A DNA stretch of 64,000 nucleotides from JAOZTV01 sp965371805 (GCA_965371805.1 CBDUZW010000014.1:1-64000); one strand, 5' to 3'. Shown: positions 36,252 to 43,892, counted from the first letter of the stretch. Made by a program: numbers and translations. The notes: generated from the sequence alone by a model not told the origin.

Positions 36252-36770
36252 ATGAAATTTTTAAAAATTATGTTAGTAATTTTGGTAGTTAATGGTATGG
36301 CAGCAGTGATTTTTGCTCAGGGCAGAGTCCAGGGTAGAGGAATGGGGCAAGGACTAAATCAAAATTCTATGCGTCCCTATTATGGTATGAAAAATCAACT
36401 TGATGTGAATAACCCAATTATGTTTGATGGGAAAATAACAAAGATTGAGACGGTAAGACTTTGGAGCTATTCCAGAGGTGGCATCCAATTGACTGTAAAG
36501 GATAAGAAGGGTATAAGACTTATTCAAATGGGACCGGAATTTTACTTTGTTGAAAAAAAAATTATTTTTAAGATAGGTGATAAATTAAAAGGGATATCAT
36601 ATAAAGGCGAATACAATAAAAAACCTTATTTATTTGCAGTCAATATAGAAATTAATGGAAAAAAGATTCTTTTAAGAGATAAAAAAGGTTTGGCAGTTTG
36701 GAGAAACAGTTTAAGATATGGCAGAGGCCAAGGAAGGGGAAGGGTGAACAGGCAGGGAAATTACAAATAG
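36252..36770 (+). CDS. secreted single-module protein with GR-rich tail
   Basis: 172 residues from ATG 36252 (behind AAAGGAGAAAT). Signal peptide ends VIFAQ near residue 22. The module (about 52-150) ends LLRDKKGLAVWR, like each repeat of the 7563 protein (LRD..G.PLWR). The C-terminus is basic and Gly-rich (YGRGQGRGRVNRQG). It shares the periplasm with DUF4405 from the same operon, which suggests a joint redox or sensing role. No family recognised. Confidence 0.78.
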   Translation: MKFLKIMLVILVVNGMAAVIFAQGRVQGRGMGQGLNQNSMRPYYGMKNQLDVNNPIMFDGKITKIETVRLWSYSRGGIQLTVKDKKGIRLIQMGPEFYFVEKKIIFKIGDKLKGISYKGEYNKKPYLFAVNIEINGKKILLRDKKGLAVWRNSLRYGRGQGRGRVNRQGNYK

Positions 36771-36820
36771 TACCTAAAATAATAGCTTAACTTAGATACT
36801 GGTAGTAAAATAAATATTCA

Positions 36821-36857
36821 GGAGATAGAATTCTGTGTCTATCTCCAGCTTTTTTTC
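36821..36857 (+). terminator. intrinsic terminator
   Basis: GGAGATAGA (36821-36829) pairs perfectly with TCTATCTCC (36838-36846), followed by a T-run at 36850-36856. Ends the DUF4405-secreted protein operon. Confidence 0.85.
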
Positions 36858-36960
36858 TACTTAAAGCAAAATGTCCGGTTATAGCCAAAAATATAGGTGT
36901 AGAAGAAAATGAAATAATTTTAAAGGTTGTTAATTCTTAAGTAATAATTTATTTTTGATT

Positions 36961-37251
36961 CTATTTTCTTGATCTAAAGCGCCTTCTTTGTTTTCTATTA
37001 TTATTTTTAGTCTCATTTGATTTTTTTTTTGATGATATGTATGGCAGATACTTTTTGAATTCAGATATTAATCCTGCAATAGAGACGATTGTTCCTGCTG
37101 CCTTCCCAATTTTTTGTGCAATTGAGGTTTTTTTTAGAACTGGTTTTTCTGATATATAAGTTTCAATATCATTAAAATCTTTTTCTTCTATTATTTCTGC
37201 TTCATATACGGGTAATGATTTGTCAGATTCCAAGTCTTTTTTATTATTCAT
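36961..37251 (-). CDS. small hypothetical protein
   Basis: 96 residues. Acidic N-terminal part, a hydrophobic Gly-containing stretch (IGKAAGTIVSIAGLISEF, about 50-67) that may lie on the membrane, and a strongly basic tail (NNNRKQRRRFRSRK). Ribosome site GGAGATG precedes ATG. Downstream of the DUF5320 gene on the same strand and probably cotranscribed. No family recognised. Confidence 0.55.
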   Translation of the reverse strand: MNNKKDLESDKSLPVYEAEIIEEKDFNDIETYISEKPVLKKTSIAQKIGKAAGTIVSIAGLISEFKKYLPYISSKKKSNETKNNNRKQRRRFRSRK

Positions 37252-37375
37252 ATTACATCTCCTTGCATGGTAAAGATTATGTTTGTATTCTTGATATATT
37301 AATTAAATCATGAAATTCCGGTAATAAACGATATAACCATAAATAAATTACATATAGTTATAATCATGAGTTTAA

Positions 37376-37422
37376 ATCACCCCGGCAAAAGAAGACAAGT
37401 ACCTTCTTTTTACCGGGATGAT
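37376..37422. terminator. long intercistronic hairpin
   Basis: About 19 bp of near-perfect stem: ATCACCCCGGCAAAAGAAG against CTTCTTTTTACCGGGATGAT, followed by six T on the plus strand. It lies 25 bp downstream of the DUF5320 stop on the minus strand and should attenuate expression of the 36961 gene or stabilise the DUF5320 message. Confidence 0.65.
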
Positions 37423-37447
37423 TTTTTACTGCTTTTCCCTCCTTACC

Positions 37448-37759
37448 TTATTTTTCCTTTTCTTCAACAGGTTCTTTTTCAAGTTGGGATAATCGTTTTT
37501 CTACCTGATCTAAATTATTTTTTAGACCTTCTGCTTTTCTGTGAAGAGCTTCGACCTCTGTTTCAGAAGAATATGATTCCGGATAAGGCTCCATAAATCT
37601 TTGGGGTGACCTTTTGAACCCCATACCTCTTCCTCTGCCAAACCCACTGCCAAATTGGCGGAATGCTCCTTCGGTTCGATAATTATCCGTACAAAAACCT
37701 AAACCTCTTCCAGTCATGGATCCCATTCCCATAGGACCTGTTCTGTCTCCTCCAGGCAT
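37448..37759 (-). CDS. DUF5320-type small protein
   Basis: 103 residues starting MPGGDRTGPMGMGSMTGRGLGFC, the hallmark of DUF5320 proteins that accompany NifX/MinD clusters in anaerobes. The middle is Gly/Arg-rich (GRGRGMGFKR) and the C-terminal third is a coiled coil (about 65-100). Function unproven. Excellent ribosome site (AAGGAGGTG); regulon promoter 5 upstream. Confidence 0.85.
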   Translation of the reverse strand: MPGGDRTGPMGMGSMTGRGLGFCTDNYRTEGAFRQFGSGFGRGRGMGFKRSPQRFMEPYPESYSSETEVEALHRKAEGLKNNLDQVEKRLSQLEKEPVEEKEK

Positions 37760-37857
37760 TTTTCACCTCCTTATATTTTATTTTTTGCAATTAGTTTTAT
37801 TAATATTTTCCAGGAATTTCTTTTTACATTTTTTATCCATTAATTGCTCAATACAAT

Positions 37858-37886
37858 ATGATGTGGTCATATGTGCAAAATGTCAA
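37858..37886 (-). promoter_or_regulatory. regulon promoter 5 with CATATG operator
   Basis: Minus strand: TTGACA (37886-37881), spacer with GCACATATGACC, weak -10 (CATCAT at 37863-37858 with 17-bp spacing). Drives the DUF5320 gene. Divergent from promoter 6. Confidence 0.65.
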
Positions 37887-37996
37887 CAAAAAAATATATT
37901 TTTATAAAAAAGATTCTTAATCGATATATTTGAGGTAAAATCAATATTACATCGTTTTTTATATCATAATATTGGAAAAAAAAATAAAAAAAAAGA

Positions 37997-38025
37997 TTGA
38001 ATAATACACCAATGTGCAATATAAT
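37997..38025 (+). promoter_or_regulatory. regulon promoter 6, degenerate operator
   Basis: TTGAAT (37997-38002), 17-bp spacer ending CCAATGTGCAA, TATAAT (38020-38025). Only one half of the palindrome (ATGTGC) is kept. Drives the radical SAM gene. Confidence 0.65.
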
Positions 38026-38053
38026 ATATAATGATGTTTTATGGAGGTGTGGT

Positions 38054-38986
38054 TTGAAGTATCTTTTTGGACCTGTGCCATCCCGCCGATTGGGAGTGTC
38101 ACTTGGAGTGGATTTAGTTCCACTCAAAGTTTGCAGTTTAAATTGTATATATTGTGAAGTTGGAAGAACTACAAATCTGACACTTGAAAGAAAGGAGTAC
38201 ATACCAATAAATGATGTAATAAATGAACTTCGAGATTATCTTGATCAAAAGCCGGATCTAGATTTTATTACTTTTTCCGGTCAGGGTGAGCCAACTTTAA
38301 ATAGTGGTCTTGGAGAAGTAATTAATTTCATTAAGAATAATTACTCTAACTATAAAGTGGCTGTTATAACCAATGGGACTCTTTTTTGGAAAAAAGAAGT
38401 TAGAGATGATGTTTTACGGGCAGATGTACTTCTTCCTTCCCTTGATGCGGTTTCAGATAAGATATTTTTAAAAATTAATCGTCCTGAAAAAAACTTAAAT
38501 ATTGAAAGAATCGTTGAAGGTCTTATCCAAGTAAGAATGGAATTTAAGGGCAAGATATATTTGGAAATATTTCTTGTTCCTGAATTAAATGACATTGATA
38601 GGGAGTTAATTCTGTTAAAAAAGTCAATTCAGAAAATAAAACCAGATCTTGTGCAATTAAACAGTTTAGATAGACCGGGATCTGAAAATTATGTTAAAAC
38701 CTTGAAAATTGAAGAGTTGGAAAGGATTAAAACGTTTTTAAAACCACTTCCGATTAAAATAATTGCAAAAGCAGAAATTAGAAAACAAATCCAGAGTTTT
38801 AATAAAAATATTGCAGAGCAAATACTGGATACCATTAAACGAAGACCCTGTACAGATAAAGATCTTTCAAAAATTTTAAATTTACATTTGAATGAGTTAA
38901 ATAAGTATCTAAGTGAAATGATTAGAAGTGCAGAAATTATGTCAGAAAAAAGAGAGAGAGGAGTTTTTTTTAAAATAAAAAAATAA
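38054..38986 (+). CDS. radical SAM protein with C-terminal winged-helix-like domain
   Basis: TTG at 38054 behind GGAGG is the only start downstream of the -10 box; earlier ATGs lie upstream of the transcript. About 310 residues. It begins KYLFGPVPSRRLG and has the SAM-binding CSLNCIYCEVG (CxxxCxxC) at about 29-39, then TFSGQGEPTLNS and an NGTLFW strand. The C-terminal 75 residues look like a DNA-binding or substrate winged helix. The group is annotated as a stand-alone radical SAM enzyme of unknown substrate; NifB-like chemistry is tempting but lacks support. The next gene is 17 bp away. Confidence 0.82.
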   Translation: MKYLFGPVPSRRLGVSLGVDLVPLKVCSLNCIYCEVGRTTNLTLERKEYIPINDVINELRDYLDQKPDLDFITFSGQGEPTLNSGLGEVINFIKNNYSNYKVAVITNGTLFWKKEVRDDVLRADVLLPSLDAVSDKIFLKINRPEKNLNIERIVEGLIQVRMEFKGKIYLEIFLVPELNDIDRELILLKKSIQKIKPDLVQLNSLDRPGSENYVKTLKIEELERIKTFLKPLPIKIIAKAEIRKQIQSFNKNIAEQILDTIKRRPCTDKDLSKILNLHLNELNKYLSEMIRSAEIMSEKRERGVFFKIKK

Positions 38987-39003
38987 ATAGTATCTGGGTT
39001 AAA

Positions 39004-40032
39004 ATGAAAATAATTATAGAAGTTTTAAAACATGCATTAATGATTACAGGATTTGTGTTTGTTATGATGCTTATTATTGAATACATTAATGTTCAAACAA
39101 AGGGAATGTGGCAGGATACCCTTAGCAATAGCCGGTGGAAACAATATATGCTTGCAGCGTTTTTGGGAGCAATTCCAGGATGCCTGGGGGCTTTTACGGC
39201 GGTTACCATGTTTTCTCATCGAATGATTTCGTTTGGAGCCTTAGTTACTGCTATGATTGCAACCAGTGGAGATGAGGCTTTTGTAATGCTGGCAATGATG
39301 CCTCAGAAAGCAATTTTGCTAACTTTATTAATATTTATTATTGGAATATTTACAGGTTTTATTACTGATAAGATCATCTCCCGCAATAAGCTTATTGATA
39401 AATTTTCTCAGAAAAAATTTCCCCTGCATAAAGAAGAAAAATGCTTCTGCTTTCCACAGGGTAGAATATTGTCAAATTTTAAAAAGGATTCCATGCCGCG
39501 CATTTTAATGCTAATAATTGTGTCTATTTTTTTACTTGGGACAATTTTTGGAGAGATCGGGCCTCAAAAATGGAATTGGATCAGAGTAACAATTATGCTT
39601 ACATCTTTGACAGCTTCATTTATTATAATTACAGTTCCTGAGCATTTTTTAGAAGAGCATCTCTGGAAACATGTAGTTAAAGTGCATATTCCCAGGGTTT
39701 TTCTCTGGACTTTTGGGACATTGCTTGCTGTTCATATATTACTTCAGGTATTTGATATAAACTCCTGGGTAGCAGACAATATGTTTATTGTCCTGATTAT
39801 TGCTCTTCTTGTTGGAATAATTCCTGAATCCGGACCTCACCTTGTTTTTGTAAGTTTATTTGTATCGGGTACAATTCCATTCAGTGTTTTAATGGCAAGC
39901 TCAATTGTCCAGGATGGTCATGGAATGCTTCCTTTATTGGCAGAATCCAAAAGGGATTTTTTCTATGTAAAGGCAGTAAATATAGTTGTTGGGGCTTTGG
40001 TAGGAATAATTGGTTTATTCGTCGGGTTTTAA
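39004..40032 (+). CDS. putative 10-TM heavy-metal exporter (ArsP_2 / putative manganese transporter family)
   Basis: 342 residues, about ten TM helices. FLGAIPGCLGAFTAVTMFSHRMISFGALVTAMIATSGDEAF (about 54-94), and its mirrored second half FVSLFVSGTIPFSVLMASSIVQDGHGMLP with GIIPESGPH, show the internal duplication of this family. A cytoplasmic loop has Cys-Phe-Cys (EEKCFCFP). Probably exports or handles a metal connected with the cluster; the ion is unknown. Confidence 0.8.
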   Translation: MKIIIEVLKHALMITGFVFVMMLIIEYINVQTKGMWQDTLSNSRWKQYMLAAFLGAIPGCLGAFTAVTMFSHRMISFGALVTAMIATSGDEAFVMLAMMPQKAILLTLLIFIIGIFTGFITDKIISRNKLIDKFSQKKFPLHKEEKCFCFPQGRILSNFKKDSMPRILMLIIVSIFLLGTIFGEIGPQKWNWIRVTIMLTSLTASFIIITVPEHFLEEHLWKHVVKVHIPRVFLWTFGTLLAVHILLQVFDINSWVADNMFIVLIIALLVGIIPESGPHLVFVSLFVSGTIPFSVLMASSIVQDGHGMLPLLAESKRDFFYVKAVNIVVGALVGIIGLFVGF

Positions 40033-40192
40033 GGTTTGCGAGTTCAATATGACTATATGCTCAATAAGTTGAGGTGTGAGATAGGCTTAGGTATTATTGG
40101 CATCTATTTTGCAAATGGTTTAAGGCTTGTGTTTAAGGTAAATACAACATAAATATCAGGTCTGATAAAAAAAATAAAAAAATAAAAAAAAG

Positions 40193-40221
40193 TTGCATTT
40201 TGCACATAAGTGCATTATAAT
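40193..40221 (+). promoter_or_regulatory. regulon promoter 7 with CATAAGTGC operator
   Basis: TTGCAT (40193-40198), 17-bp spacer with GCACATAAGTGC, TATAAT (40216-40221). One mismatch in the palindrome core. Drives the zinc-ribbon and MinD-like genes. Confidence 0.75.
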
Positions 40222-40251
40222 ATGTGCGAAGATATTTTATGGGGGTGTAAA

Positions 40252-40479
40252 ATGGCTTTTTTTGGAAAAAATACAGGTTCAGGTTCAGGTAGTGGACAGG
40301 GTTTAGGTCGTAGCGGCGGTATGGGTCGTAAAGGCGGCGGTGGATTTGGTATCGGAGGCGACTGTGTTTGTGCAAAATGTGGCGAAAAGGTCCCGCATGT
40401 AAGGGGGCAAAACTGTACCACTGTCAATTGTCCTAAATGTGGTCATATTATGGTAAGAGAAGAGTTGCTGAATAAATAA
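40252..40479 (+). CDS. Gly-rich zinc-ribbon small protein
   Basis: ATG at 40252 lies behind GGGGGTGT; the upstream ATG at 40210 precedes the transcript start. 75 residues: low-complexity Gly/Ser N-terminus (about 7-38), then a CAKCGEKVPH...CPKCGH zinc ribbon with four cysteines. First gene of the MinD-ferredoxin operon. Zinc or Fe-S binding likely. Confidence 0.8.
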   Translation: MAFFGKNTGSGSGSGQGLGRSGGMGRKGGGGFGIGGDCVCAKCGEKVPHVRGQNCTTVNCPKCGHIMVREELLNK

Positions 40480-40503
40480 GGCAAAAAAGCAAGGAGAGCA
40501 TAG

Positions 40504-41379
40504 ATGAAAATTGCAATTGCCAGTGGGAAAGGTGGTACAGGAAAAACAACTCTCTCTGTTAATCTTACCATATTTTTATCAGAAACCTATAAGACAGAAA
40601 AACCTGTTCTAATTGATCTAGATGTTGAAGAACCTAATTCCGGGCTTTTTATAAAAGGTGATCTGGTGAATTCAGATTTGAAATACCGAATGGTCCCTAA
40701 ATGGAATCCTGAAACATGTACTCTATGCGGAAATTGTCAGGAAGTTTGTAATTTTCATGCAGTATTAAAGTTAGGGAAAAAGATAGCTGTTTTTAATGAA
40801 CTATGTCATGGGTGTTATGCCTGTTCAGACTTATGTCCTACCGGATCTCTTCCAATGGTCAGAGAAAAGATGGGAGAATTAAAACATTTTCGGGTTGGAG
40901 ATGTAGCTTTTATCGAAAGCCGTTTAGATATTGGACAGGAGCAGGCAGTTCCTCTTATATCACAGACTCTTGAGTATGTGGAAAAAAAATTTCCTGACGA
41001 TTGTATATTTATCTATGATTCTCCACCGGGTACCTCATGTCCTGTTATTGAAGCCACAAAAGGCGCAGATATCGTAATCCTTGTAACTGAACCTACTCCA
41101 TTCGGATTACATGATCTCAAATTGGCAATCGATGTAATGGAACAGTTAGAGCAGGAGTATTGTGTTGTCATAAATAGATCAGATATTGGAAATGATTCGG
41201 TTGAAAAATACTGTGAGAGTAAAAAAATACAGGTTATAGCAAAGATCCCCAATAGCAGGACCGCGGCGGAGATCTACTCAAGAGGAGAACTCATATACAA
41301 GCAAATTCCTGAGATGAGGGATCAGTTGGAGAAGATAGGGAAATATATATTTGAAATTAAACAAGGCGGTAAGCTGTGA
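40504..41379 (+). CDS. MinD-superfamily ATPase with inserted ferredoxin domain, 1
   Basis: 291 residues. Deviant Walker A SGKGGTGKTT (7-16), switch DLDVEEPN (38-45), then an insert with two 4Fe-4S motifs (CTLCGNCQEVC at 72-82; CHGCYACSDLCP about 101-112). Walker B/DSPPGTSCPV region and VINRSD base-specificity loop follow. Homologous by layout to the two MinD-like ATPases of the Desulfovibrio orange-protein (ORP) operon. It probably hydrolyses ATP to load or transfer a metal cluster. Overlaps its paralogue by 4 bp. Confidence 0.92.
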   Translation: MKIAIASGKGGTGKTTLSVNLTIFLSETYKTEKPVLIDLDVEEPNSGLFIKGDLVNSDLKYRMVPKWNPETCTLCGNCQEVCNFHAVLKLGKKIAVFNELCHGCYACSDLCPTGSLPMVREKMGELKHFRVGDVAFIESRLDIGQEQAVPLISQTLEYVEKKFPDDCIFIYDSPPGTSCPVIEATKGADIVILVTEPTPFGLHDLKLAIDVMEQLEQEYCVVINRSDIGNDSVEKYCESKKIQVIAKIPNSRTAAEIYSRGELIYKQIPEMRDQLEKIGKYIFEIKQGGKL

Positions 41380-42269
41380 AAGAGATAGTTGTTATTTCAG
41401 GAAAGGGTGGAACTGGAAAAACATCAATAACAGCTTCATTTGCATATCTTGGTGCTGAAAATATCGTTGTCGCAGATTGTGATGTAGATGCGGCAGATCT
41501 ACATATGCTTCTGGGGCCTGATTTTGCAAGGTCTGAGGATTTCTATAGTGGTGAAATTGCAAATATAGATCAGGATATATGTACAAAATGCGGAAAATGC
41601 ACAGAGGTTTGTCACTTTAATGCAATTCCAATAATCGATGGAGAATTTGTGATCGATCCGCTTAATTGTGAAGGTTGTGGATACTGTGCAAGGATTTGTC
41701 CGGTTGATGCAATTATTAATCTGAAAAATAATGTAGGTAAATGGTTTATTTCAAATACTAAAATAAATAGTGCTATGGTCCATGCAAGACTCGGTATAGG
41801 AGCTGAAAACTCCGGCAAACTTGTTGCAAAGGTTAAAAATGAAGCAAAAAAAATTGCTTATGCAGCGAAAAAGGAGTTTGTGTTGGTTGATGGATCACCT
41901 GGAATAGGCTGTCCTGTAGTTTCTTCACTTTCCGGAGCAGCATTTGTAGTGATTGTTACGGAAGCTACTGTAGCCGGATTGCATGATATGAAGCGGGTGT
42001 TTGAACTAGTAAAAATGTTTAATTTAAGAGCTGGCTGTATTATCAATAAGTATGACTTGAATATAGAGGTGTCTGAAAAAATAGAAACTTTCATGAAAGA
42101 GGAAAATATAATACATATAGCGAATTTACCCTATGATGAAAGTTTTACAAATGCCATGGTAAAAGGAAAAACAATTATTGAGACGGAAAAAGATAATAAT
42201 ATAAATTTGAAATCAATTTTGGTTGAGAGTTGGAAAAAAATTAAAGAAGAAGCTTATAAAAGCAGATAA
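41376..42269 (+). CDS. MinD-superfamily ATPase with inserted ferredoxin domain, 2
   Basis: 297 residues starting with GTG (GTGA overlap). Walker A SGKGGTGKTS (about 8-17), DCDVDAADLH switch, ferredoxin insert CTKCGKCTEVCHF and CEGCGYCARICPVDA (about 65-112), then VDGSPGIGCPV and a VTEATVAG loop. Paralogue of the upstream gene; the two likely form a heterodimer as proposed for ORP-type operons. 21 bp before NifX-like copy 4. Confidence 0.92.
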   Translation: MKEIVVISGKGGTGKTSITASFAYLGAENIVVADCDVDAADLHMLLGPDFARSEDFYSGEIANIDQDICTKCGKCTEVCHFNAIPIIDGEFVIDPLNCEGCGYCARICPVDAIINLKNNVGKWFISNTKINSAMVHARLGIGAENSGKLVAKVKNEAKKIAYAAKKEFVLVDGSPGIGCPVVSSLSGAAFVVIVTEATVAGLHDMKRVFELVKMFNLRAGCIINKYDLNIEVSEKIETFMKEENIIHIANLPYDESFTNAMVKGKTIIETEKDNNINLKSILVESWKKIKEEAYKSR

Positions 42270-42290
42270 AAACAAAAAAGGAGAAATAAA

Positions 42291-42626
42291 ATGAAGATTG
42301 CATTTACAACAAAGGGAACAGAATGGGATTCAAAGATGGATCCGAGGTTTGGAAGAGCCGAATTTATACTGATATATGATGAAGAAAATGATGAATTGTC
42401 CAGTTTTGACAACCGTGCTATAGCGGAAGTTGCACATGGTGCAGGCCCCAAAACAGCTCAAAAACTATTTGAACTTGAACCGGAAGTTCTAATAACTGGA
42501 AACGGACCGGGAGGTAATGCTGCGACAGTATTAAGAGAAGCAAAGATAAAAATTTATATTGGAGCTGGAGAAGGCAGCGTAAAAGAGGTTTATGGGAAAT
42601 ATAAGAATGGAGAGTTAAAAGAGTAA
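42291..42626 (+). CDS. NifX/NafY-type (ORP-like) protein, copy 4
   Basis: 111 residues. KIAFTTKGTEWDSKMDPRFGRAEFILIYDEENDE is the ORP-type N-terminus, followed by GAGPKTAQKLFELEPEVLITGNGPGGNAATVLREA and GAGEGSVKEVYGKY. Of the five copies here it is the most like the Desulfovibrio orange protein, which holds a Mo-Cu sulfide cluster. Directly behind the two MinD-like ATPases, the arrangement of ORP operons. Confidence 0.9.
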   Translation: MKIAFTTKGTEWDSKMDPRFGRAEFILIYDEENDELSSFDNRAIAEVAHGAGPKTAQKLFELEPEVLITGNGPGGNAATVLREAKIKIYIGAGEGSVKEVYGKYKNGELKE

Positions 42627-42681
42627 GAAAATTTCTATATAAACATGTTTGTGTGATGTTTAAATAATATTTGGAGGCTTT

Positions 42682-42825
42682 ATGAATATAAATAAATGTA
42701 ATGATTGCAGTAATGAAAGTTGCCCTGATTATATTCCATCAGAATATATACAAAAACTCTTTCAAAAAAAAGTACAAATTTTTATTATAAGTTTAATGCT
42801 TCTATTAATTATAGCATTAAACTGA
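42682..42825 (+). CDS. 47-residue Cys-motif tail-anchored membrane protein
   Basis: ATG 42682 behind TTTGGAGGC. The N-terminus has KCNDCSNESCPDY, three cysteines, and residues about 29-46 form one hydrophobic helix (VQIFIISLMLLLIIAL). It sits between the ORP operon and the DUF134 promoter. Easily missed because of size; it could anchor a metal or Fe-S site at the membrane. No family recognised. Confidence 0.6.
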   Translation: MNINKCNDCSNESCPDYIPSEYIQKLFQKKVQIFIISLMLLLIIALN

Positions 42826-42829
42826 AAAA

Positions 42830-42858
42830 TTGACATTTGATCATATGTGCTTTACGAT
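42830..42858 (+). promoter_or_regulatory. regulon promoter 8 with CATATGTGC operator
   Basis: TTGACA (42830-42835), 17-bp spacer with GATCATATGTGC, TACGAT (42853-42858). It precedes the DUF134 gene, so the proposed regulator would control itself. Confidence 0.78.
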
Positions 42859-42884
42859 ATATATATAAAACTTAAGGAGGTTAT

Positions 42885-43331
42885 ATGCCACGAAAAAAAA
42901 AACAGAGAATGGTCGATTCTCCTCCAGCCTTTTCAAATTTTAAGCCAATTGGTATTAGGCGGAATATGTTGCAACGAATAACACTTGATTTAGATGAATA
43001 TGAGGCAATTAGACTTGCTGACCATATGTCTATGGAACATTCTGAAGCTGCTGATGAGATGGAAATATCACGATCAACATTTACACGGTTAATTGAAGTT
43101 GCAAGAAGTAAATTAGCTCAGTTTATTATAGAAGGAAAAGAATTGTATATAGAAGGCGGAAACATTCATTTTAGAGAAAACCTTATTCGCTGTAATAGTT
43201 GCGGACAAATGTTCAATATGAATATCAAAAAAAGTATTACTAACTGCCCGGATTGCAATTCTGAAGATCTATTGAACCTTGCTGGAGGATTCGGGCATGG
43301 CAGATGCTGTGTAACAAAAAAAGAGAGTTAA
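42885..43331 (+). CDS. DUF134 family predicted DNA-binding protein
   Basis: 148 residues. N-terminal segment PRKKKQRMVDSPP, then ITLDLDEYEAIRLADHMSMEHSEAADEMEISRSTFTRLIE (about 38-76), the DUF134 helix-turn-helix similar to sigma region 4. A C-terminal CxxC...CxxC zinc ribbon (CNSCGQMF; CPDCNSED) ends it. DUF134 genes usually sit beside NifX-like genes. Own promoter has the CATATGTGC operator, so it is the best candidate regulator of the regulon. Its last codons are part of the duplicated block. Confidence 0.88.
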   Translation: MPRKKKQRMVDSPPAFSNFKPIGIRRNMLQRITLDLDEYEAIRLADHMSMEHSEAADEMEISRSTFTRLIEVARSKLAQFIIEGKELYIEGGNIHFRENLIRCNSCGQMFNMNIKKSITNCPDCNSEDLLNLAGGFGHGRCCVTKKES

Positions 43332-43892
43332 AATAAATAAAATAGAGGTGAAAAATGAAAAAATTATTTGCAATTCCAACAGAGAGTGGAAAATTATGTG
43401 CCCATTTCGGGCACTGTGAGAAATTTGCCGTTGTAGAAACAGAAGAAAACAAGGTTGTTGGAGTTAATTTTTTAACTCCCCCTGTACATCAGCCGGGAGT
43501 TTATCCAAAATTTCTGGCAGACAATGGAGTATCTGTGATTATTTCTGGCGGAATGGGTATGAAAGCACAGGATCTTTTTGCTCAGAATAATATTGAGGTT
43601 TGTATGGGTGTAGAAGCGGAATCTCCGGAGTTCCTTGTTCAACTGTATCTTGACGGGAAATTAATTGTCGGTGAAAATAAGTGTGATCATTAAATAGTCG
43701 ATATAATAATTGTAAATCTCTATATGATCTACTGGCCAATTTAAAAGGAAAATTTTTATTATAAAAACATAAATATGTTTATAAATGTACTGTTCTAGGT
43801 CTATGTATAAAAAAGAAAATATTGTATGTCAATGAATTAATATTTACAAAGTTATCTATTTAAGTTTCACTGATACTACAATAATTAGGAGG
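43303..43892 (+). repeat. 590-bp duplicated block, copy B
   Basis: The counterpart of 26913-27504. Here the block begins inside the final codons of the intact DUF134 gene, so this locus looks ancestral. Differences are scattered single bases and a few 1-3 bp indels, so the duplication is old enough to have drifted in the non-coding part. Confidence 0.9.
43355..43693 (+). CDS. NifX/NafY-type (ORP-like) protein, copy 5
   Basis: 112 residues, near-identical to copy 2 (26964): differences include I/V near residue 32, K/N, D/G and the LVQQ/LVQL end. Same CAHFGHCEKF metal-ligand-like start and CDH end. 23 bp behind DUF134, ribosome site AGAGGTG, so it is autoregulated with it. Confidence 0.9.
   Translation: MKKLFAIPTESGKLCAHFGHCEKFAVVETEENKVVGVNFLTPPVHQPGVYPKFLADNGVSVIISGGMGMKAQDLFAQNNIEVCMGVEAESPEFLVQLYLDGKLIVGENKCDH

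Noticed and set aside
36859..36940. Short frame ending ...KAKCPVIAKNIGVEENEIILKVVNS
   Set aside because: It overlaps a terminator, has no start or ribosome site and no family I recognise.
40033..40192. Possible coding remnant after the exporter gene
   Set aside because: Short hydrophobic stretch (LGIIGIYFANG) interrupted by stops and with no recognisable homologue.
24423..43693. Nitrogenase cofactor cluster
   Set aside because: NifX-like proteins suggested nif genes, but no nifH, nifD, nifK, nifE or nifN is present, and the neighbours match ORP-type clusters instead.
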